NCBI RefSeq assembly: GCF_017639205.1 | Contig: NZ_CP071139.1 | Location: forward strand, 7,377,501 to 7,441,500 | Source: Streptomyces nojiriensis | Lineage (GTDB): Bacteria; Actinomycetota; Actinomycetes; Streptomycetales; Streptomycetaceae | DNA: 64,000 nucleotides | Direction of reading: 5' to 3' | Part shown: positions 58,657 to 64,000 of the stretch, in pieces | How positions within the stretch are numbered: the first letter of the stretch is position 1 | How the letters are laid out: the number at the start of each line of letters is the position of its first letter | Notes under the pieces: generated by a model | What the model was told of the DNA's origin: nothing | What the model saw: the letters and a program-made list of their open reading frames with translations, nothing else | Database searches by the model: none | Translations under genes and position numbers: made by a program

Positions 58657-60072
58657 GTGCTCGAGACCGGTGTCCGCCAGGTACGGGTGGCCATGGCGAT
58701 GGTGTTCGGCCGGCGGCTGAACGTACGGGCCGTCGAGCGACTGGTCGCCGACGCCCTCCTCACCCTGGAGGAGTTCGGCTCGCTGGGCGACGACGTCGAC
58801 GAACTGGCCGACGGACCGTTCGCCGACCCCGACGAGCGCCGGGACCTGCAGGACCGCGCGCTCCGGCGGACCGTGCGCCGACTGGCCGAGCGGTCCCCCT
58901 TCTACCGGGAGCGGCTCGCCGGCATCGACCTCGACGGCGTGACCGCCGAGACGCTCACGGGGATCCCGGTGACCCGCAAGGCCGACCTCGTCGAACGCCC
59001 CGCCGACTTCCTGTGCGGTACCCCCTACCTGGCGACCCAGACGACCGGAACCACCGGCCGCCCCGTGCAGATCTGGCTCTCCCGCTACGAGATGGAACTG
59101 TGGCCCGCGCTGATCGCGCTGTCCCTGGTGCTGCGCGGCGACCTCGGACCCGGCGACCGGATGCAGATCAACCTCAGCTCCCGGGCGACGGCCGCCGTGC
59201 AGGAGGATGTCGAGGTGTGCCGGCTCGCCAACGCCTCGTGCCACGTCGTGGGACAGATCCCGCCGGAGGAGTCCGTCGCGCACCTGCTCGGCGATGGCGG
59301 CGGCGCCCGGCCCACCGTCCTCACCGGCAACCCCAGCTACCTCGGCCAGATGGTCACCGCAGCCCGGCGGCGCGGCTGCGGACCCGACGACTTCGCGCTG
59401 CGCGCGGTCTACGCCGGCGGGGAGATGCTGTCGCGGAGGCTGTCGGACGCCCTGCGCGAGACCTTCGGCGCCCCGACCGTCGGGGACGCCTTCGGCATGA
59501 CCGAACTGCTGCCGGTCAGCGGCCGCACCTGCAGCGGGCGGCACCTCCACATCGACCCCAACATGGGGTACACCGAGGTGCTCGACCTGGCGACCGGCGA
59601 GCCCGCCGCCCCCGGCCGGCTCGGCGAACTGACGATCACCCCCTACTTCCCCTACCGGGAGTGCATGCCGGTCCTGCGGTACAACACCGGCGACGTGGTC
59701 CGCACCCTGGAGGGCGAACCGGACTGCGAGCTGGCGGCGGTGCCCGCCGTCTCCCACATCCTCGGGAAGGCGGGCACGCTGCACCGCACCGTCGACGGCA
59801 TCGTGACCCCGCGCGACATCGTGGAGGCGCTGGACGGCACGCCCGGCCTGCCGTTCCCGCTGCGCCACCGGGCGGAGGTCGGGGCGGACGGCCGGCTCCT
59901 CGTGGAGGTCGCCTCCAAGGAGGTCACCGAGGCGGAGGTGACCGAGCGGCTGCGGGCCCAGGACATCGACGCCCGCGTCACGGTCCTGCCGGTGGACGAG
60001 GAGGAGGCCGCGCGCCTCTTCCCCCTCCGCTGCGACCTGTCGGAGCACACCTTCACCCGGAGCCACGCATGA
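58657..60072 (+). CDS. Phenylacetate-CoA ligase-like adenylating enzyme (PaaK/CapK/F390-synthetase family)
   Basis: 471 residues. ANL fold of the short PaaK branch. A helical N-terminus with SPFYRERLAGID (family entry motif) is followed by the P-loop TQTTGTTGRP at residues 127-136, the adenylate motif GDAFGMTELLPV, and the C-terminal RYNTGDVVRTLEGEPDC hinge with KAGTLHRTVDG. It should activate a carboxylate as an acyl-AMP and transfer it to CoA or another nucleophile. Given the neighbours, the acid could be a fatty/aromatic acid attached to the peptide, or the peptide carboxyl itself. GTG 58657 has AGGGAGG upstream; the stop overlaps the protease ATG (ATGA), so both are made together. Confidence 0.88.
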   Translation: MLETGVRQVRVAMAMVFGRRLNVRAVERLVADALLTLEEFGSLGDDVDELADGPFADPDERRDLQDRALRRTVRRLAERSPFYRERLAGIDLDGVTAETLTGIPVTRKADLVERPADFLCGTPYLATQTTGTTGRPVQIWLSRYEMELWPALIALSLVLRGDLGPGDRMQINLSSRATAAVQEDVEVCRLANASCHVVGQIPPEESVAHLLGDGGGARPTVLTGNPSYLGQMVTAARRRGCGPDDFALRAVYAGGEMLSRRLSDALRETFGAPTVGDAFGMTELLPVSGRTCSGRHLHIDPNMGYTEVLDLATGEPAAPGRLGELTITPYFPYRECMPVLRYNTGDVVRTLEGEPDCELAAVPAVSHILGKAGTLHRTVDGIVTPRDIVEALDGTPGLPFPLRHRAEVGADGRLLVEVASKEVTEAEVTERLRAQDIDARVTVLPVDEEEAARLFPLRCDLSEHTFTRSHA

Positions 60073-60986
60073 GCGTCTTCTTCCAGCTCGCGGTCACCAT
60101 CGTCCTGGCGGTCGGGGTGTGCGCCGGTGCGGTCGCCTACTTCCGGGCCGTACGCACGCCCAGGCCGCCCGTCGGCGTCTTCAACGGCAGCGACATCTTC
60201 ATGATGATGGGCTTCGTCCTGGCACTGCCGTACGTCTACCTGGCGCTGCCCGGAGCGGTCCTTCCGGTGGTGCTCGCCCTCGTCTTCGCGGGCGGGCTGT
60301 CCGTCGGCTACCAGCCCGTGATCGGGAACGGCCGGCTGCGCTGGGCCCTGATCGCCGTACTGATCGCGAGCGTCCTCCTCTCGCACCTGGCCTTCGGCGA
60401 GACCGCGCCGCCGTACTGGGTGGCGAACAGCGCCGTCGTCGCGCTGATCGTCGTCTCCGCCACGAACCTCAACGTGCAGGGCGGCATGCGGCTGAAGAAC
60501 GTCGCGTGGTTCCTGCTCGCGCTGGCCGCCTACGACGCCTTCTTCGCCTGGGTCGTACCGCTGACCCAGCAGCTGTCCGACGCCGTCCAGGGATATCCGT
60601 ACGCCCCCGCCGCGGGCCTGCGCATCGGCGAGGACCTGGGGGCGGTGGTCGGCATGGGCGACCTGCTCGCGTACGCCCTGTTCACCACCACCGCCTACAA
60701 GGCGTACGGGAAACCGGGGCTGCGGACCGGGATCGCGCTGGTCGCCCTCTTCGGCGCGGTGGCCCCGGTCGCCACGCTGCACGTCCTCGCCGCGGCCACC
60801 GGCCACGCGCCGGCCCTCATCCCGGCCCAGGTGTTCTTCGGCCCGGCGGCCTTCCTCGGCTACCGCCACCTGCGCCGGCGCGGCCCGGAGCGGCGGATGG
60901 CCGACGTGCCCTTCCGCGGGACGCGCCGGGGCGCGGCACCGCAGGCGCCGGCCGGCCGCGGTGCCGCCGCCGAACCCGTGGGCTGA
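60069..60986 (+). CDS. Presenilin/signal-peptide-peptidase-like GxGD intramembrane aspartyl protease
   Basis: 305 residues with about nine hydrophobic helices, then a basic, disordered C-terminal tail (from ~268). Y155-D156 (AAYDAFFAW) lies in helix 6, G195-M-G-D198 (VVGMGDLLAYALF) in helix 7 and P248-A-L250 (HAPALIPAQVFF) at the entry of helix 9. Aspartate spacing (42 residues) and GxGD-to-PAL distance (~50) are like those in signal peptide peptidase. All three A22-family marks are thus present in order and topology. It would cleave membrane-embedded peptides; the 29-residue peptide encoded two genes upstream is the obvious candidate. Coupled to the ligase by ATGA. Family assignment is mine, from motifs, without a search. 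Confidence 0.8.
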   Translation: MSVFFQLAVTIVLAVGVCAGAVAYFRAVRTPRPPVGVFNGSDIFMMMGFVLALPYVYLALPGAVLPVVLALVFAGGLSVGYQPVIGNGRLRWALIAVLIASVLLSHLAFGETAPPYWVANSAVVALIVVSATNLNVQGGMRLKNVAWFLLALAAYDAFFAWVVPLTQQLSDAVQGYPYAPAAGLRIGEDLGAVVGMGDLLAYALFTTTAYKAYGKPGLRTGIALVALFGAVAPVATLHVLAAATGHAPALIPAQVFFGPAAFLGYRHLRRRGPERRMADVPFRGTRRGAAPQAPAGRGAAAEPVG

Positions 60987-61056
60987 GCGGGCCGCACCGC
61001 CCGGGCGCGGCTAGCCTGGGACTGCGGTACTCCAGCGCGATCGGAGGGCCGGAGTC

Positions 61057-62655
61057 ATGACGCGCGCCGACTGGCTTCTGGAACCCGGTGAACGTGGCAA
61101 CCCGGCGACACGCCTGGACCGGCGCCGGCCCGACTGCACGGCTTGGTCCACGGGCAACCACGTACGGCCCCTGGTCCACGGAGCCGTGTACTTTGCGGAG
61201 CTCCTCGCGGCCGTCCGCGCGACGGCCCCGGGCGATCTGCTCCTGTTCACCGACTGGCGCGGCGACCCCGACGAGCGGCTCGACGGACCCGGCACGGAAA
61301 TCGGCTCGGTCCTGTGCCGGGCGGCCGAGCGCGGCGTCATCGTCAAGGGCCTGCTGTGGCGTTCCCACCTGGACGGTCTTCACTTCAGCCAAGAGGAGAA
61401 CCTCCACCTCGGCAAGGAGCTCGCGCGGGCCGGCGGTGAGTGCCTGCTCGACATGCGCGTGCGGCCCGGCGGCTCCCACCACCAGAAACTGGTCGTGCTG
61501 CGCCACCCCGGCCGCCCTGAGCTCGACGTGGCCTACGTCGGCGGGATCGACCTCTGTCGCAACCGCAACGACGACGCATCGCACCGCGGTGACCGTCAGT
61601 CGCTGCCCCTCGCCGCCGCCTACGGGCCGCACCCGCCGTGGCACGACGTCCAGCTAGCCCTGCGCGGGCCGGTCGTGGGCGACGTCGAGGCCGTCTTCCG
61701 CGAGCGCTGGGAGGATCCGGCTCCGCTCAGCCGGAGCCCGCTCACCCGCCTGCGGGAGCTGATGCACCGCGAGGACGTCAGCGCGGACCCGCTGCCACCG
61801 CAGACACCCGATCCGGAGCCGTGCGGCACGCACACCGTCCAACTGCTGCGGACCTATCCGAACCGTCTGCTCTCCGGCTACCCCTTCGCCCCGGACGGAG
61901 AGCGCAGCATCGCCCGCGGGTACGCCAAGGCCCTGCGGCGGGCCCGGGCGCTGATCTACCTGGAGGACCAGTACCTGTGGTCGCCCCGGGTGGTGGACCG
62001 CTTCGCCCGGGCGCTGCGTGATCACCCGCGGCTGCGGGTGATCGCGGTCGTCCCCAGCATCCCGGAGGAGGACGGTCCGCTCACCCTGCCGATGAACCTG
62101 ATCGGGCGGATCACGGCTCTGGACGAGCTGCGCCGGGCCGGCGGCGACCGGGTCGCGGTGTACGGCCTGGAGAACCGGGCGGGAACACCGGTCTACGTCC
62201 ACGCCAAGGTGTGCGTGATCGACGACGTCTGGGCCTCGGTCGGCTCCGACAACATCAACCTCCGTTCGTGGACGCACGATTCCGAGCTGGGCTGCGCCGT
62301 GTACGACGAGCACCCGGATCCCAGGCGGCCGGCCGACCCGGGAGGGCTGGGGGACGGCGCACGCACCTTCGCCCGCGAGCTGCGCCTGGAGCTCATGTGC
62401 GAGCACACCGAGACCGGGGCGGCGGACGGGCTGTGCGACCCGGTGTCCGCTTTCGATGCCTTCGCCGCGAGCGCGGCAGCCCTGGACGCCTGGCACGCGG
62501 GCGGCCGCCCCGGCCCCCGGCCGCCGGGCCGGCTGCGCCGGTACGTGTCCCCGGAGCTGTCCGTGACCCGGCGGGTGCTCGCGACCCCCCTGCACCACCT
62601 GCTGGTCGACCCGGACGGCCGTCCGCTCGGTATGAGGATCCGGGGCACCTTCTGA
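61057..62655 (+). CDS. Phospholipase D family protein (two HKD motifs)
   Basis: 532 residues. First motif HHQKLVVLRHP ... GGID and second HAKVCVIDDVWASVGSDNIN, giving the two-lobed PLD active site, with YLEDQYLWSP and similar conserved blocks as in cardiolipin-synthase/PLD-like proteins. No signal peptide or membrane helix, so it appears cytoplasmic. It would hydrolyse or transfer phosphatidyl groups; the true substrate is not known. ATG 61057 follows GGAGGGCCGGAG. TAGCCT at 61012-61017 is a likely -10, so it is transcribed separately from the protease cassette. Confidence 0.88.
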   Translation: MTRADWLLEPGERGNPATRLDRRRPDCTAWSTGNHVRPLVHGAVYFAELLAAVRATAPGDLLLFTDWRGDPDERLDGPGTEIGSVLCRAAERGVIVKGLLWRSHLDGLHFSQEENLHLGKELARAGGECLLDMRVRPGGSHHQKLVVLRHPGRPELDVAYVGGIDLCRNRNDDASHRGDRQSLPLAAAYGPHPPWHDVQLALRGPVVGDVEAVFRERWEDPAPLSRSPLTRLRELMHREDVSADPLPPQTPDPEPCGTHTVQLLRTYPNRLLSGYPFAPDGERSIARGYAKALRRARALIYLEDQYLWSPRVVDRFARALRDHPRLRVIAVVPSIPEEDGPLTLPMNLIGRITALDELRRAGGDRVAVYGLENRAGTPVYVHAKVCVIDDVWASVGSDNINLRSWTHDSELGCAVYDEHPDPRRPADPGGLGDGARTFARELRLELMCEHTETGAADGLCDPVSAFDAFAASAAALDAWHAGGRPGPRPPGRLRRYVSPELSVTRRVLATPLHHLLVDPDGRPLGMRIRGTF

Positions 62656-62724
62656 CGGCGAACCATTGAAAATCCGTACAAATTCATGTCACATAGTGCC
62701 CGTTCCCGGCACGGTGGGTACCGC

Positions 62725-62755
62725 TTAAGTGACCAAAATGGCGGCGGGTTAGCAT
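62725..62755 (+). promoter_or_regulatory. Candidate promoter for gap
   Basis: TTAAGT (62725-62730) and TAGCAT (62750-62755) are separated by 19 bases, ahead of the GAPDH start. The surrounding 130 bases are AT-rich for this genome. Confidence 0.4.
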
Positions 62756-62786
62756 ATGAGCACCGCCTAGCTCGAAAGATAATCCT

Positions 62787-64000
62787 GTGACTGTCAATGA
62801 GGACTCGTTCACCAGCTGGAAGAACCGCGAGGAGATCGCGGAGTCGATGATCCCGATCATCGGGAAGCTGCACCGGGAGCGGGACGTCACGATCCTGCTC
62901 CACAGCCGTTCCCTGGTGAACAAGTCGGTGGTCAGCATCCTCAAGACCCACCGATTCGCCCGGCAGATCGACGGTGAGGAGCTCTCGGTCACCGAGACCC
63001 TGCCGTTCCTGCAGGTGCTCACCACGCTCGATCTCGGCCCGTCCCAGATCGACATCGGCATGCTCGCCGCGGAGTACAAGAGCGACGACCGCGGCCTCTC
63101 GGTGGCCGAGTTCACCGCCGAGGCCGTCGCCGGTGCCACCGGCGCGAACAAGATCGAGCGCGGCGACGGCCGCGACGTCGTCCTGTACGGCTTCGGCCGC
63201 ATCGGCCGCCTCGTCGCCCGCCTGCTGATCGAGAAGGCCGGCTCCGGCAACGGCCTGCGCCTGCGCGCCGTCGTCGTCCGCGGGGGCGGCGAGGCCGACC
63301 TGGTCAAGCGCGCCTCGCTGCTGCGCCGCGACTCGATCCACGGCCAGTTCCAGGGCACGATCACCGTCGACGAGGCGAACAGCACGATCATCGCCAACGG
63401 CAACGCCATCAAGGTGATCTACGCGAACGACCCGTCCGAGGTGGACTACACCGAGCACGGCATCAAGGACGCCATCCTCATCGACAACACGGGCAAGTGG
63501 CGCGACCGCGAGGGTCTGTCCAAGCACCTGCGCCCCGGCATCGACAAGGTCGTCCTGACCGCCCCGGGCAAGGGCGACGTCCCGAACATCGTGCACGGCG
63601 TCAACCACGACACCATCAAGCCGGACGAGCAGATCCTGTCCTGCGCCTCCTGCACCACCAACGCGATCGTCCCGCCGCTCAAGGCCATGGACGACGAGTA
63701 CGGTGTCCTGCGCGGTCACGTGGAGACCGTCCACTCGTTCACGAACGACCAGAACCTGCTGGACAACTACCACAAGGCCGACCGTCGTGGCCGCTCCGCG
63801 CCGCTGAACATGGTCATCACCGAGACCGGCGCCGCCTCCGCCGTCGCCAAGGCGCTGCCCGAGCTCAAGGCGCCGATCACCGGCAGCTCGATCCGCGTCC
63901 CCGTCCCGGACGTCTCGATCGCCATCCTGAGCCTGCGCCTGGGCCGTGAGACCACCCGCGAAGAGGTCCTCGACTACCTCCGCGACGTCTCGCTGCACTC
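62787..64000 (+). CDS. gap: Glyceraldehyde-3-phosphate dehydrogenase, 3' end outside window
   Basis: 404 codons are visible from GTG 62787 and the frame runs off the window end. It is the long (~480 aa) actinobacterial type: an N-terminal helical region of ~130 residues precedes the NAD site VLYGFGRIGRLVARLL. The catalytic cysteine is C289 in SCASCTTNAIVPP, with the partner histidine region HVETVHSFTNDQNLLDN. It interconverts glyceraldehyde-3-phosphate and 1,3-bisphosphoglycerate. The long form differs from the ~335-residue glycolytic enzyme of the same organisms, and may serve gluconeogenesis or an alternative cofactor. Weak ribosome site (GAAAG). Confidence 0.93.
   Translation, partial: MTVNEDSFTSWKNREEIAESMIPIIGKLHRERDVTILLHSRSLVNKSVVSILKTHRFARQIDGEELSVTETLPFLQVLTTLDLGPSQIDIGMLAAEYKSDDRGLSVAEFTAEAVAGATGANKIERGDGRDVVLYGFGRIGRLVARLLIEKAGSGNGLRLRAVVVRGGGEADLVKRASLLRRDSIHGQFQGTITVDEANSTIIANGNAIKVIYANDPSEVDYTEHGIKDAILIDNTGKWRDREGLSKHLRPGIDKVVLTAPGKGDVPNIVHGVNHDTIKPDEQILSCASCTTNAIVPPLKAMDDEYGVLRGHVETVHSFTNDQNLLDNYHKADRRGRSAPLNMVITETGAASAVAKALPELKAPITGSSIRVPVPDVSIAILSLRLGRETTREEVLDYLRDVSLH

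Noticed and set aside
60069..60986. Type IV prepilin peptidase or CPBP-type protease as the identity of the membrane protein
   Set aside because: Prepilin peptidases have GxGD, but also an N-terminal cysteine-rich domain or different Asp spacing and no PAL; CPBP proteases use EExxxR and HxxxN. YD + GxGD + PAL with nine helices fits presenilin/SPP best.

Overview
The window is high-GC DNA with codon use, GTG/TTG starts and gene families typical of Streptomyces. The evidence includes the squalene/hopene cluster, a cvn-type conservon, an MAB_1171c/ImmA-IrrE pair, a c-di-AMP riboswitch ahead of a LysM/M23 peptidase, and Streptomyces-type gap. I cannot name the species. No CRISPR array or rRNA was seen; there is one tRNA (Pro, GGG).

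Layout. 1-6.8 kb: fatty-acid beta-oxidation (thiolase, trifunctional-type alpha subunit), a maltokinase-cap-like protein, and a MerR regulator divergent from an acyl-CoA ligase. 7.1-10.4 kb: a small accessory island bounded by a 39-bp imperfect direct repeat that duplicates the 3' end of a secreted sphingomyelinase-like gene. It carries a frameshifted XRE gene, a coupled operon of five very small genes, a divergent HTH/TPR regulator and a pterin dehydratase-like gene, but no visible integrase. 10.4-29.3 kb: mixed chromosomal genes (sphingomyelinase, MpaB-like oxygenase, M1 peptidase, SCO6745-like protein, tex, ImmA/IrrE protease plus membrane partner, SDR, ABC-F, two DJ-1/PfpI proteins, enoyl-CoA hydratase, HdeD, RsbW-like ATPase, idi, a methyltransferase-GNAT fusion).

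29.7-36.7 kb: a tightly coupled seven-gene surface-lipid or polymer operon (two CDP-alcohol phosphatidyltransferases, a nucleotidyltransferase, a glycerol-1-phosphate-dehydrogenase-like enzyme, a family 2 glycosyltransferase, and a TagGH-like ABC exporter). 37.0-47.3 kb: hopanoid biosynthesis (hpnC, hpnD, a small unknown gene, hpnE, a polyprenyl diphosphate synthase, shc, hpnG-like, hpnH, aminotransferase). The route runs from farnesyl diphosphate to squalene, to hopene, to adenosylhopane and probably aminobacteriohopanetriol. 47.4-56.6 kb: a tyrosine phosphatase, a riboswitch-controlled LysM/M23 peptidase, an SGNH hydrolase, a metallo-beta-lactamase-fold hydrolase, a five-gene conservon and an MmcQ/YjbR protein.

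57.4-61.0 kb holds what I consider the most interesting system. An IclR regulator is divergent from a 29-residue peptide gene, an intergenic hairpin, a phenylacetate-CoA-ligase-like adenylating enzyme, and a nine-helix membrane protein with the YD, GxGD and PAL motifs of presenilin/signal-peptide-peptidase intramembrane aspartyl proteases. I infer a peptide-processing and possibly signalling system. The window closes with a phospholipase D-like protein and the start of gap.
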